Shown: positions 21,010-33,224 of the stretch, in pieces
How the letters are laid out: every line of letters begins with the position of its first letter
Numbering within the stretch: the first letter of the stretch is position 1
From: Trichoplusia ni
Lineage: Eukaryota; Arthropoda; Insecta; Lepidoptera; Noctuidae
NCBI RefSeq assembly: GCF_003590095.1
Contig: NC_039497.1
Coordinates: 6,630,691 to 6,694,690, forward strand
Reading direction: 5' to 3'
DNA: 64,000 nucleotides
Notes under the pieces: model-generated
Database searches by the model: none
The model's input: the letters and a program-made list of their open reading frames with translations, nothing else
What the model was told of the DNA's origin: nothing
Program-made: the position numbers and the translations under genes

Positions 21010-23800
21010 GAAATACTAAGGATTTATGCTTCTAAGAGAAATGAGGACGTTTAGCATCCGCAATGAAATTAATCAAAAGTAAGAGAATATCATGTGTGTT
21101 TCTTAATTCTTTGGTGTTACAAACTACTTGATACATGATAGTGAACTTATAATACATCATTTTCATGGCCGTGGAGTTATAGATATTACTTATATCTAGG
21201 TTATGATAAATTATAGAACACTATCAAAAATACAACATCAAAATACAGCCATCTAAAACCATCTTCAGATGTTTGGAGTAACTTTCGATACGGCTCTGGT
21301 TAGGTATGAAACTAGTCTAGTAAAATATTGAATCTTTTATGTACTCGCTATTATATATCCCTATTTCTTTCTTCATTACTTTCATAAGTACAACATTTGA
21401 CACAGTGACTTTTCTTGCAAGATGTAAATAAAGTATGGGAGTTAAACATTTAAAGAAAAGTTTTGTTCATTACAGGGCCTTCCATTTTTTTTTTATATTA
21501 AATAAAGTATAAAGCATTGATAGAAGGACAAGAAGATTTAAAATGTAAATCCTTTCGAACACAGTTTCTATCACTATCGCTGCTTTTCTGCGCAGTCTGC
21601 CCATTGTGTATGCAAACAATATCATCCTAAAACAATAGTGGGACAGATTGTTTGACAACCGTCTATAGCTTTCTATATAAATAGAACTGTCACAGTTATC
21701 CTTTTCAGTGATAACTATCGAGGTTGATAACTATTGGTGTATACTTAACCTACTTGCATTTGAATTTAAGGAGGGTATTTGACTAAAATCATCGGATATC
21801 TAAGTCTATCAGATATCAATCGATTACTTCGGCCTATCCCGGTCGTCATCTAGACATAGCCCTCTCACAAGATATGTATTTTTCATTTTAGCGCAGAAAA
21901 TGTTGAAATTTCGTATGACGTCACTCAATAGGTAATACAATTTTAACCAACAAGTGACGTTACTATCCCCCATACGATCTGATCTATCTTCCGTAAATTA
22001 TCATCAAGCAATGCTTAAACAGTTTAAATACCTTAATTTTCATAAGTTATAATTTAAATAAAAAAGGACACTAAATTTGAATAACAGGGTTTAAAAAATA
22101 TCAAAACATTTAATTACCCTGTATTTTGATAACCATCCTGAACAGATTTTATTTTAAACCTAACTTCGAGCTTTCCTTCACAATAACCTAAATTGCTATA
22201 AAGGTTTTTAGGTGAAGCCCTACCAACCCAATCCATTGGCACAACAAGATTACCAAACAATGAACTTGCAACGCATGCACAATCCACTCGAACCTCGTGA
22301 ATCTACTCATCAGGCCAGGCCTACACAAGCGATTCAATTACATGCAACAAATGACATTCCCTTTCATCCAATTTCGCGATAGGACCACGTTTGTTAACAT
22401 TGTAGCAAGAACATCAGCGACCGAAACGTGTTGCTTAAACGTGCTGGTTAAATAAAACGTGACTTGTATAATGTTCGTGGCAAGGTCCGAAGGTCCTAGA
22501 AGGCCGTTGACTTGTACACTGTTAGAGGTACTTTTGTTAAAGTTAGTTGAGATGAAAATTTAAACTGGAAACTGGAAACTTAGCCAGTGGTAGTATCTTG
22601 GTTGTGAGAGCTTTTGTTTTCTTCAACAAAAACTTATCGTTTGAAGCGTTTATGTTCTTAATGGTATTTAGAGGATTGCATAGAAGGCAATCTTTGGTGG
22701 AGAATATCCATGATGAAAATATTCAATAGGGCATACCAAGGTTACGATCACATTTTTGTGCCTCCAAAATTTAATTCTGGATGGAACGACACCGGAATAT
22801 AAAACCGAAACGAAGGTAAATCCTACGATTATGCTGTCAACCCTTTTTTAACGTGATGGAACCATTAGATATGCCTACATTTTAGAGGTAAAACGAATTT
22901 TCAACACCTAAATCCCGTTTACAAAACTAAAGGTTTTAAAAGGAAGAAAAATTGTAAAAATATCTGTGATTCGAAGTTAAAGTATTTATATGTTTAGAAG
23001 GACAGACATCGTTATGCAAAAGTTTATTTTAAGTTTCGGTTGGCTTAATTAAAACTATTAATAGTCCTACTGAATATCAAATGGTCCTAATTTATTAAGA
23101 AAACGGTTTATTTTTAGTTTAATCTCACCAAGTAATTAATGTTTCTATCACAAATACTTTATATTATTCGTGTCAAGAACTCTTACTTAACAGAAAACAC
23201 CGACTAAATTAGGATACTTGTCTGTCTAGGTTAAAACTGAGAATTGTCATAAAAATTCTACGTTCACAGTTAGGTATTACCCGCCCAAAATATTTGCCAT
23301 AGCGTTTCGTTCGATTCCTTTGGAATTCAGTCGAACCTTGAATTTATTATCCTCAATAAACGTCTGAAATTCGTAACCTTCAACTGAACAAGTGTAGAGA
23401 TAAATTGTGGATCCTTTGCTTTATGAGGTAAGTGATCTTTTCCTCACATTGGATCCTTTAGCCTATTTTTAGGACTTAATCTTTTTATTGTGGTTTCTGA
23501 GTCATAGAAATGGTCGATTCGCTCAAGTTTATAGAACTGAGACTTAAAGAATGACACATCGTCATCACCATATACCTAGAATAAAAAAAATGGACAGTGC
23601 AAATTTTCTTTCGTTTGATTTTCTTTTGCCATTTCAGCCCCTTTCACCAGTTATATTACTGCAATCATAAGCGAAGACGCTAAATTGTACGGAAATGAAA
23701 TTTACTATCGATAGTCACGTGACTGACTCATATATATTGACCGATATTTTCATACATAGGAGCGTTTTCTATCAACGATAGTGACTGAAGAAAGGTAACG
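21010..23800. other. Gene-free intronic stretch
   Basis: AT-rich with no recognised repeat of size. 22200-22440 is of higher complexity and might be conserved regulatory DNA, but nothing in the sequence alone shows this. Confidence 0.35.
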
Positions 23801-23810
23801 TGCATAACTC

Positions 23811-24047
23811 GACGACCTCCGTGGTCGAGTGGCGTACGCACCGGTTTCAAGGTGTCGCTAGCTCTGAGGTCCCGGGTTCGATCCCCGGTCGGGTCAATGT
23901 AAAAATTCACATTTCTACATTGTCTCGGGTCTGGGTGTTTGTGGTACCTTCGTTGTATGTGAATTCCATAACACAAGTGCTTTAGCAACTTACTTTGGGT
24001 TCAGAACAATGTATGTGATGTTGTCCGCATTTATTTATTTATTATTA
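23811..24047 (+). mobile_element. tRNA-derived SINE, young copy 1 of 3
   Basis: The first 85 bases form a tRNA-like head with A box TGGTCGAGTGGC (23822-23833) and B box GGGTTCGATCCCC (23874-23886). A body of about 130 bases follows, then an ATTT-repeat tail. By eye it differs from the copies at 40062 and 61219 at only two or three positions. A six-base ATAACT flanks both ends (23804-23809 and 24047-24052), a possible target-site duplication. RNA polymerase III would transcribe it from the internal boxes. Confidence 0.88.
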
Positions 24048-24529
24048 TAACTGGGTAGTATGATGGAGCAAAAATTTCGTGGAAGTACATTGTACTTCAA
24101 ATTCCCTAGGGCTAACGCACTGAGAAAACGTCTACCTACATACCCTGAAAAGTCACGTGACTTCAAATAAACGATTTCTGTCCTCCTTTCAGAATTACCA
24201 CTTGTTTATTAGGTTTAATTACCTCATTAACAAATAGTTACGACTATGACGTAAATTTAAATAATGTTTAAATTTAGATCAAACATGAGTGACGGTTAAT
24301 TAATAAATACATATTTCTTGTTCTGGCTGCTGTTCATATTGCCAATTAAGTCACGAAAATTAAAACTATTGTGGAAATTAAGGACACCTACGTATGTTGT
24401 ACGTTTAATTACTCTCTTATTGGAGTTCTGGGAATATTTCGGGCGAATTTCTGTCATTGCTAAACACTTTCGGAGGTATGCTTCAAATTTTGGGCTAGCG
24501 ATACCTGAATATAATTTATAGTAGACTAA

Positions 24530-24715
24530 AGTTGTGGATTGTTGGTCTAGTGATTAGTGGCCCCGACTGCTGTATCGGAGGTCGTGGGTTCGATACCCAC
24601 CCAGAACAAATGTTTGTGCGTTTCATTGGTTGTATTTGCATGTTTTTGGAAATATTTAAGTATGTTTATCAGATGTCTATTAGTCATAAAGTACATCATA
24701 ATACATTTATTTTGA
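24530..24715 (+). mobile_element. tRNA-derived SINE, second family
   Basis: A-box region tgttggtctagtgattagtgg and B-box region gtgggttcgatacccacccag about 50 bases apart, then a body with tttggaaatatttaagtatgtttatcag. Related in inverse orientation to 41935-42105, and to the fragment at 4505. Confidence 0.7.
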
Positions 24716-25920
24716 GACTAGACGGTAATGTGTGAAAGTTGTGGCATATTATATTTTTATACCAACCGATGTTTTAATACTTTTGACAACTTGAGACAGT
24801 TTTCTAACAAAAATAGGACCTCATTTTATGTATATAAGTTTATAATTAAAACTTTACCCATTTCCTATTTTAGAAATATTAGTATTTAGTATCTAGACTA
24901 TATATTAACGTCACTTCAGAGACTGTCAGTATTTTGTTATTTACTTTATTGGTAGGCTTTAATACGAAGTTTAAAAATTTGCATCGACTACGAAACCTGC
25001 CCATGAAACGCAATTCTTGTCACGGGGGAAAAGTTAAAATTTAGTAGATGATCGTTGAAAATATGAAATAGATTTTCTCAAGAGCAGTTCGCTAGTACGT
25101 GTAGAAACGTGAAGATTTCAAAGTTTTTTTTATAAGATTACGTGACTTTCTGTGGTATCATAGCTCCCTATAAATTTAATCATTCTGTCTAGGGGATTTA
25201 AAAAATATTCAAATCACTCACCCAAAGACACCCTATAAATCTGGTTGTTTTTTCACTTTTATAATTAGTCGTCAATCCTATTGCTATAAGTAGACCAGTT
25301 ACCTTCGTTAACAACATGAATATTTTCAGCTATCACCAGCCACCAGTGACAGTATTCGTAAATTATTCAAAAAACCTATAAAAGCGGTATTTATCAGTAA
25401 TTAAATTGACAATTAGAGTCATTTAAATAAAATACTGGCAATGACATATTCTCGGTGTTGTACCTAAATTTTGTCAAACACAATTACGTTATTTTAGTAT
25501 ATTCGACCAATAAATACGATTTCCAATTATAATTTTGTTTTGGTATTGAAAATGTTGGTATTAGGTGTTGTTTTCAATTAGTATCTTATTTTCTGAGGTA
25601 TTTTGTTCTTAGTGCCTTAGACTTGTGCCTAAATACTTTCTAAAGGTTTTCCAAAAAAAACCCTTTTTGGTTGATAGGTAATTAGATTGTTGAAAACTTG
25701 GTTTATTGGAATGTGGAATAGTCGAATAAATAAATAAAAAATTGCTGTCTTTTGAAAAATCGCAATATTCCAGAGGAATCAGAATCCCTATATTATATTT
25801 AATTTTGTTATCTACATAAATCCGGCCTTTTTTACGATTTCGTACAAAAAGATAACGGTAGACTTGCATTTTAATTGCGTTGAGAGAACCAAACTTCAAA
25901 TGTAATTTATCACCCATTAA
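24716..25920. other. Gene-free intronic stretch
   Basis: AT-rich. A minus-strand frame of about 100 codons (25609-25923) has no known motif and starts on TTG, so it is not called. Confidence 0.35.
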
Positions 25921-25924
25921 CAAA

Positions 25925-26085
25925 GTAATGACTGTAACAACAGTTGCTTAACCTCGATCTATATTTTTATAACAATAGTATATTTGAACAGATCACCAGT
26001 GTAAGTTTCAATTGTCTAGCGATCAATGATCATGAAATACAGCCGGTTGACGGGATGATGGACGGGCAGACAGCCTTTATGTTCT
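25925..26085 (-). repeat. Degenerate repeat (catgaaccatgatagctagac family), minus orientation
   Basis: Plus strand: gtaacaacagttgcttaacc, then tcaattgtctagcgatcaatgatcatgaaatacagcc and ggacgggcagacagcc. It resembles 45785-45935 closely. Confidence 0.5.
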
Positions 26086-26089
26086 CTTT

Positions 26090-28140
26090 TCGCCTTTTAG
26101 GTACATTACCCAAAAAACTGTACTCAATATACCTACTTCCACATACATTCTATCTTATTGTAACTATTTCTCCGACACATTAATTCCAACACCAGTCAGT
26201 AATGAAAGCCGCAAAACCAACTCTTTTACAAGTCTAGACTTAATTGAAAAGCCTGACTCGTCCTCGCCTTGAAAAGCCATCAATAGGCCCAAAGTTAGGA
26301 ACGTCTATTGTAATATCTAAGTATGTTTGTCTGTTACCGTCTGAAAAAAAAGTATTATGAGCGGCTTTTGTTTTACTTGCAATATGTTTTGGACAAATCT
26401 TGGAAGATAAATTCGAATTATTTTTTGTTTTGACTTTCACTTCAAGACAAATTTGCTTGCTGCAGATAAGTTGTTTTAATAGATTTGGTCATGTTTTCAG
26501 TGTTGCAGTGTGATCAGATAAAGATAATTTTGTACAAAAGCTTTTTTTTTTAAGAAAGTATAATTTTCCTCAGGAGATGTTGTGCGTTTCAATGCGGAGT
26601 TTATTTCAGTTTGGCCAACGTTCGGTGATGATACAAAAACCGTGTTCAATTAATCACGAAGCCCGTTGGAGAATTAGAATGATGGGGAAAATAAAGCTCT
26701 AGTTAAAAATAAATATTTCGATCTTTTCTCAGAACAAATGCGCTAAAAAAAAATGTAGATAATAACAAACACACTCATTATTAGATCCCTTATCAGTTAT
26801 AACAACACTGTTTTAATCACAAAACACACATTGCTAAAGTGATGTGAGTAATTGGCTAAGATTACACTAACTCGAAGGGTCTGGCCCCGAAATGTGTCAG
26901 ATGCGAGTTTATTGCTTCCTTAATATAAGTAGACAAATAATGTACGACAAAAATACAAGTCCGTAATCCATTGACGGATGATCATGAATTCATAAAACTG
27001 ATACCATTGAAAGCGAGCAATGGATGTTCAGTAATTCATCACTAGGGATTACGTCGAGAAATTCCGAGTCTTATGTTGAAACAAAAGACGGTTTTCAGTC
27101 CTCCAGATGTTTAGATGAGATTTTTTGCATTTTTCTTTTGTTTTTTACTCGGAACACAGTTTTGATTATCATTTGAGTCTAATTGAGGTCATTAGATTCA
27201 AGATAAGGCTATGGCATTTTTAATCTACCTTTTTGCAAAGGTTAGCAGGGTGATTATTTTCCCCATCCTCGGTTGTTCGTGTATTCGAAGATTAAATTGG
27301 ATTGTTGTTTTGTTTACTCATACAACGTTTCAGAATTTAAATGAAAAGCTTCGAAGTTTTGTAAACAATGTTCGATTGTAGAACTCTGTTTGTCTATTTC
27401 AATTCTGGTGTAAAAAAAATCTGAGTGAAGTGAGTTATATTATTATCCAGGGCTCAAAATGCTCCAAATGTATGTCCTTATGTATCTACCACCTAATTTC
27501 GCATCCTAGAATACAAAAACGTATTGAGTGTAGAGTATACTTAAAGTCATACTTTTGCTAGAGGATGACTAGAAAAAAGTAAAGCAAGTAAATAAAAATA
27601 CACAAATGGCTATACCCACTTTAGACCAGTAGTCTATAAAAAAAAAATGACCTTTTAAAAATGTAGACCATTCGTACGGCCGACACATCACTTGTTACAG
27701 CAAATAAACCTTATTTGTATGACAAAAGACGGTTTCTTTTTAAAAAACGTACGAAAACCCCGCGGTGAACCATACGTGTTTATTTTCGTTCATTCAATGA
27801 ACGAGATCTCCAATAACCATGAATGAGACCGCCATTGGAATTATACATTCTTCTTTCAAGTATTAATGAGGTTTTTGAGGCGTAATTTACTTTTCCATTC
27901 ATAGGTATTTTCGGATAGGTCCAAATGTTTTTTATCTCTGGCTTGGTACCAAAATACACCACCCACTGCTTAGAATATTGATTTACAAGATGCTTTAGTA
28001 GTCTGGCTATTACGTTTTTATGGATAAAATATTCATTGAATTAAAGTATGAAAATTGATGTCGGACATGGTGCAAAATACTTAAATAATAGCATCAGCAT
28101 TTCCACATCATAGAATACCTTTTTTTTTAAACCATGCTAA
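26090..28140. other. Gene-free intronic stretch
   Basis: No coding signal or clear repeat. 26860-27060 is of higher sequence complexity but unidentified. Confidence 0.35.
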
Positions 28141-28398
28141 ACAATAAACACCACTAGCGAAAAAAAACCTTTAAATTTCGGTCATCCGCCGCAAAAGGTA
28201 ATTAAAAACTTGCAGCTTCCGAACGCCAATACCGAAACAACACACGAGATCCCTGATAAATATTATGTTCCAAACATTCCTATTGAAAGCTCGATGAAAA
28301 CAGAAAGTTTGTATCACGAATCCCCGAGAACAAATATTACGACTACAAATACTACAACACACGTATTAAATAGCTCGGATGATAGTCGGATAAAGTAA
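28141..28398 (+). other. Orphan open frame of 85 codons in opsin intron 1
   Basis: Open from just after a stop at 28138 to a TAA at 28396-28398, with a varied polar composition unlike the AT-rich noise around it: KPLNFGHPPQKVIKN, then TETTHEIPDKYYVPNIPIES and SLYHESPRTNITTTNTTT. The only possible start in the first two-thirds would be non-ATG. A CAG at 28213-28215 could be an acceptor and GTAAAG at 28395 a donor, both weak. It may be an exon of a nested gene on the strand opposite the opsin, a relic coding piece, or chance. Confidence 0.3.
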
Positions 28399-28554
28399 AG
28401 TATGCTACTGGCACTAGGAAACAATCAACTTAACGAGAAAAGTTTGAATCGTTTAATAGTTCACTCTAGATATGCGCTTTCAAATGTTCTGTTCGTTTCA
28501 TTGCGTTTTTTCGAACGTTTTTTTAGTGCTACAAAGTGTAAAAGTGGAAACTAA

Positions 28555-28665
28555 GTGTCCTCTGTCTGAACGTCTGCCTGACTTTTTGTTACCAGGCTGA
28601 ATCTCATGAACCGTGATTACTAGAGAGTGGTTTTTATCTTTGACTTATTTGTATGGAACCCACAA
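28555..28665 (+). repeat. Degenerate repeat (catgaaccatgatagctagac family)
   Basis: tgtctgaacgtctgcctgac, then aatctcatgaaccgtgattactagagagtgg and tttgtatggaacccac. Confidence 0.5.
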
Positions 28666-29094
28666 TGTCGGGAATTGGACAATGTCGGATTTATTTCATT
28701 CTTCTTTAACAAAAACTGATAAGATAATTAATTAGATATGCCTGAGAAATTCTCTACTCGTCAACCAAGGCATTGCATCATATAAAGTGATGAAGTAAAA
28801 ACAGAAGTACTGTGACATTTCACCTTTTTTCCCTTCATCAAACTTTTACTAATAAAATCATACCATAAATCTTTTACTCTCACTATTTTGATACTTAGTT
28901 TAACAACGATAATTTATAAAAGGCGCCCGAGGTTTCACCGAAACATTAAAACGATAATCTTTTACTGAAGAACGAAAATCAGCGTTAACCACAATTTAGA
29001 TCTAAATTGTAACAATCTTACAAAACATTTCTTCATGAGTAAACTCAGTCCCAAATCAATCATAAATATATTAAGTGAATCGTCTAATACCAAT

Positions 29095-29490
29095 ACTAGC
29101 TGCTACCCACGACTCCGTCCGCGTGGGCTTCAGTTTGCAGAGAGCGGTAGTTCATGTTTGCTCATGATTGGATATTGACGTGACCGTCGGTAAAACAGTG
29201 CAACGGTGTTACAGCACTCAGGGTAGGAACTTCATTACTGAAGTGCTAGATGGCGAGTTCCGAGGTTCCCGTTTCCATGGAAATACATCCCCTTAGTGAT
29301 CTTATAGCATTAAAAACACTTTTTAAATTTTCCCTCGGGAACTATTTCAAAAATCGGTATAAAAGGTAGCCTATGTTTTTTCCATGTCAATGGCTATATG
29401 CATGCCAAATTTCATCCAAATCCGTTTAGCCGTTTTTGCGTGATTGAGTAACAAACGTCCATACTTTCACATTTATAATATTGGTAAGGA
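29095..29490 (+). repeat. Lepidopteran repeat (actagctgctacccacgactccg family)
   Basis: Opens actagctgctacccacgactccgtccgcgtggg and ends gccaaatttcatccaaatccgtttagccgtttttgcgtgattgagtaacaaacgtcc, phrases common in lepidopteran LINE 3' regions. No open frame. Confidence 0.6.
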
Positions 29491-29749
29491 TTAGTAGGGA
29501 TAGGTATTTGAGTTGAAATATGAAGTTACAGGAATTGAGGTACAATTTCATAATACTCGGAATTTCAGCTGAATTTTGGGAAACTAACGTGATTTTGGTT
29601 ACGTCTGTCGCTTGCCTGTCTCGATTTCAGGGAGGCCGGTCAAGCGATTTGCATGGAATTTCAGACGAAAATCAATTACATTCGATTTGCATTTGATAGA
29701 GTAAATATGCTTAAATGTAACCTTTTTTATTCATCGATAAAATCGAACA

Positions 29750-29985
29750 GTTTTTAACTGACTTCAAAAAGGTCATTCTCAATTCATCTGAACTTTTTTT
29801 TTTATATTTTACAGGTAACTTGTGATCTTCGGACCGGGTGAACCGATTTAGTTAATTATTTTTTTCATTTTACCTAAAAGAGGGGTAATTTTGTACCATA
29901 ATATTTACATCAAATTTGGCTCGGTTGCTTTTTATTTTAAGCCACTGATATTTTTGTTAAAACAAAATTATTGAATCAACAATAC
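29750..29985 (+). repeat. Degenerate repeat (aactgacttcaaaaagg family)
   Basis: tttttaactgacttcaaaaaggtcattctcaattcatctg, a T run, acaggtaacttgtgatcttcggaccgggtgaaccgattt. It is the clearest member of the family. Confidence 0.6.
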
Positions 29986-30720
29986 CAAGGTCTCTTCTAT
30001 CGTAAAACACTTTCACGTTACTTTACTAGATACTTAAGATTTATAAACAAAAGAGTTTATTTTTCTTCCATTTGTGGGCCTACATATTTCACTCAGCTGT
30101 ATCGATAAAATATTTATTTTTATTACTGAAACTGAACGTTGCTTTTCTGACTCATGGTTCTGCTACATATATAAGAAGCGTAATCGATTGAAATGGCAAA
30201 GCGAAGAACAATGAAATGTATTGTTGAGAGATTAGAATAATAGATGATAATGCTGGTATTTTTTTTTACTAACAGCTGTCACTGGTTTCGTAAAACAAGG
30301 AAATTTGTTAAGGCACTGCGTTATTGAAGACTTTCTTCCCGTTGCAACATACCTACCTACATACATACCTTCATTTTGGAGAACTCAAATTATTTTAAGT
30401 AAAATCAACGCCCGCAACTGTCGAAGACAGTATTATTTAGTTTAAAAAGTAAAAAAATATGATTCCTGAACATTTTTGAATATAATTTTTTTTAAGAAAA
30501 TTTCATACATATATTTTACAATTTCATTTTCATCTTAATACAAGATTGATAAATTGTTATGTGCCCGTTCCATTAAAGTCTCGTTTTTTCCCAACTGCTT
30601 GTTCGACAGTCCAGTATTGTTTTTTGCATCAAAATCTTTGTTCGACCAAGCAAATAGACGGTCAAAATGTAGGAGCATTCACCTCACTGCGCTAAGTAAT
30701 TTTCGATAGAACATATCTGA

Positions 30721-30790
30721 TACAGTATTCACGTATAACTAAACCTACTGCATTTAAATGTAACCTCTTTTCTGTCCATCCCATTCCCAC
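30721..30790. repeat. Left arm of a 70-bp inverted repeat
   Basis: The reverse complement of this segment matches 31916-31985 with three mismatches by eye over 70 bases, the arms being about 1.1 kb apart. No similarity continues outside or inside the arms. Confidence 0.8.
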
Positions 30791-30899
30791 CGTACTGATT
30801 CGATTCACCATTGTTTCGATTTACATACTGAATACTTAGGGTCGGTGCAGACCGCACTAAAGCGCAGTCAAAATGTATTTTCCCACATTTTCATTCAGT

Positions 30900-31110
30900 C
30901 AGTTTCTTTGTCCAATCGGAGGATTTTTGAAACTCAATTTTGATTCACTTTCCGATAAGCTACCAGCCTAAAATTTTCAGGGTAGCTTCAGACCCGATGA
31001 CAATGCAGTTTACGGCAAACTATCAAACGGCTGGACCGATTTTGATAAATTTGCATGGAGTGACATTTAAAAAAGTGGGTTTTTAATTTTTAAATCTTTT
31101 AATTATGATT
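30900..31110 (+). repeat. Degenerate repeat (cagggtagcttc family)
   Basis: aaactcaattttgattcactttccgataagctaccagcc, tttcagggtagcttcagacccgatgacaatgcag, aacggctggaccgattttgat; matches 18175-18490. Confidence 0.55.
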
Positions 31111-31767
31111 ATGTGTATATAATACAGTTTGCATTTTTGGTTGTAAAAGAATATGATTGTACGGTCTCAAGGTCCCTTGTAATCACTTAAGCTAGGTACG
31201 CTTTGTTTTTAGCCTTGGCTAGTACAGTCGCGGGTACATCAAATCTTAAAATAATATTGTAGCTGTTGACAAATTAATGCGCTACCTACACGTTCTTAAG
31301 CGGCATCTTGTTTTCACAACTGAAACAGTCTTATTTTCAAGAAGAACCGCACATGCCAATAAAATATACTAAAGCACATGAATCTATGTAAATCGAACGA
31401 CTATATGTAAATTGCATTCTGAAGACGAAGACAGCTCAAGCATAAGCGAGCTGCAAACTGAAAACTCGTTCCCGCGTAAGGATTATTCCTCTCGGTCTGC
31501 GCTGACCCTAGCACAGATGTTTTCAACCGACGTTACGACGCAGGCTATTATTATGTTGGCGGCCCATGCATGAGTGCATGTTACATGTAGCGTAATATTT
31601 GCCCTATTAGCATACAAAATAAAGCGTTCTATCCCATGAAATGTTTTCATTTTGAGAGCAAACAAAATTGAGGTTCGTTGGGTATGGCGGGAGAGTTTTT
31701 TTTTTGTATACTTTGTAATTTGATGCTGTTTTGCTGATTAGTATAAATAAATACTGCAGGCGGATGC

Positions 31768-31895
31768 TGGATACGGCAAGCCGAAAACAGGGCGGTATGG
31801 CGCACATTGGGGGAGGCCTATGTCCAGCAGTGGACTACTAAAGGCTGATTATTATGATGATGATGATGATGATGGTGATGATGGTGATGATGATG
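31768..31895 (+). mobile_element. LINE (RTE-like) 3' end: ORF2 C-terminus plus GAT tail
   Basis: One frame from 31768 to a stop at 31846-31848 encodes 26 residues, WIRQAENRAVWRTLGEAY followed by VQQWTTKG. This is the usual end of a group of arthropod non-LTR reverse-transcriptase proteins. A (GAT/GGT)n microsatellite follows (about 31853-31895), the retrotransposon tail. Strong 5' truncation. Confidence 0.75.
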
Positions 31896-31915
31896 AATAT
31901 AATAGTTTAGACGAT

Positions 31916-31985
31916 GTGGGATTGGGATGGACAGAAAAGTGGTTACATTTAAATGCAGTAGGTTTAGTTATACGTGAATACTGTG
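31916..31985. repeat. Right arm of a 70-bp inverted repeat
   Basis: Reverse complement of 30721-30790 with three mismatches. It begins about 20 bases after the GAT tail of the LINE fragment at 31768-31895. Confidence 0.8.
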
Positions 31986-32716
31986 AGAATGTATGTGAGC
32001 ATGTACTAAATATTGAGATAGATAGCGCGTTCGTATTGTTTTATATGAGAAGGATGCACTCTTACGACATTACTGTGCGTTTGCTTTTTCATTACTTCAC
32101 TACCAACATTTTTGCTTTCTAAATAAAAAACATTTTCTTTGTAAGTTGGTATTTACCAATGTTCGTTAGCTTAATTGCTATTTGCTTGCTTGCTTTTAAT
32201 GCTTAACCAGATGTGGTTTAGAATAAAATCCAATAATTTTAATCCTGTTATTTGAATTCTAATATGTGCAAAATAGGTATATTTTTCTGTCTGTAAAATA
32301 CATTGACCCTGAGATTACAACATTCTGTAAAGAAAAACAAAATACAAAAAGCAAAAGATATCTAAAAGATAGTTGGAAATGTTTTTGTGTATCTGAGTTT
32401 ACTGAAAGATTAATTTAAATAGGTATGAAGACTAGCTAATGAAACAACGTCCCTTTGGGATAACAGGAAATTTAAAAGCGAGTGCCTTTTAGGCCTATTG
32501 TCAGAGCCTTAATTTGAGAAGAAAGGTCCACAGTTTTAAATCGAGTAATACCTAAAACTATTTATAAAATGTTGAAAGTAAGAAACAATAAGTAATAAGT
32601 AAACATTTGGTGCTGAACCAAGTAACAGTATCTTAAAATAACAAATACATACTTTCTAATAATTTGTGTAGGTAGAGAGCCTTGGGGTTCTAATAATTAT
32701 TGATTCGTGAAGCGTC
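31986..32716. other. Gene-free intronic stretch
   Basis: AT-rich, no coding signal. An open plus-strand frame across the microsatellite and the inverted-repeat arm is incidental. Confidence 0.4.
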
Positions 32717-32734
32717 ATGTTTTCTAAGTAAAAT
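32717..32734. repeat. Target-site duplication, 18 bp
   Basis: ATGTTTTCTAAGTAAAAT, identical to 32962-32979. Confidence 0.9.
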
Positions 32735-32961
32735 CATCGGCCTAGCCTTTTCCCAACTATGTTGGGGTCGGCTACCAGTCCAACCGGTTTCAGCTGAGTA
32801 CCTGTGTTTTACAAGGAGCGACTGCCTATTTGATCTCCTCAACCCAGTTACCTGGGCAACATGATCCCCCTTGGTTAGACTGGCTGTCAGACTTTTTCAA
32901 GCTTCTGTCTACCTGTAACGACTGTCAAAGATGTAGGAATAACAGCTGGACCCACAATTTA
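32735..32961 (-). mobile_element. 5S-derived SINE, 5'-truncated, with 18-bp target-site duplication
   Basis: On the minus strand it runs from mid-body (near 32961) to the CCCAACATAGTTGGG hairpin and AAAAGGCTAGG tail. The 5S-like head is missing. It is flanked by the perfect direct repeat ATGTTTTCTAAGTAAAAT at 32717-32734 and 32962-32979. The head was therefore lost at insertion by incomplete reverse transcription, not by later deletion. It lies about 270 bases inside intron 1 from the exon 1 donor, in the same orientation as the opsin. Confidence 0.9.
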
Positions 32962-32979
32962 ATGTTTTCTAAGTAAAAT
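32962..32979. repeat. Target-site duplication, 18 bp
   Basis: ATGTTTTCTAAGTAAAAT, identical to 32717-32734. Confidence 0.9.
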
Positions 32980-33224
32980 GGGAGGAAAAAATTGAGATGA
33001 AAACTAAATTCTTAATACAGGTTTCATCACGGATCACAGATCAATATCGGAATCTGAAATCGTCAAGTGAGCTAGCTTTGTTGTCAAACGGGTTGGACCG
33101 ATTTTGGCCTAAAATATTCTTTGAAGATCAGGCATTTCTAAACAGCTAGTATGAAATACATTTAGAAACCACCATACATAAAAAGGTTATTAAACTTAAC
33201 CTACATGTAATCCCCATCCAAACA

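Noticed and set aside
23811..23895. A true tRNA gene
   Set aside because: The A and B boxes are good, but the same head is fused to the same body at three places and the acceptor stem does not pair properly, so it is a SINE head.
23728..24047. Repeated short frames around 23.8, 40.1 and 61.3 kb that look like a conserved protein
   Set aside because: They are identical because the tRNA-SINE is identical; the frames are interrupted differently outside it.
25609..25923. 104-codon minus-strand frame in opsin intron 1
   Set aside because: Starts on TTG, K/N/F/Y-rich as expected of AT-rich noise, and no splice support in the right phase with the opsin exons.
31820..32122. 100-codon frame with an Asp-rich run
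   Set aside because: The Asp run is the GAT microsatellite tail of a LINE and the rest is an inverted-repeat arm.
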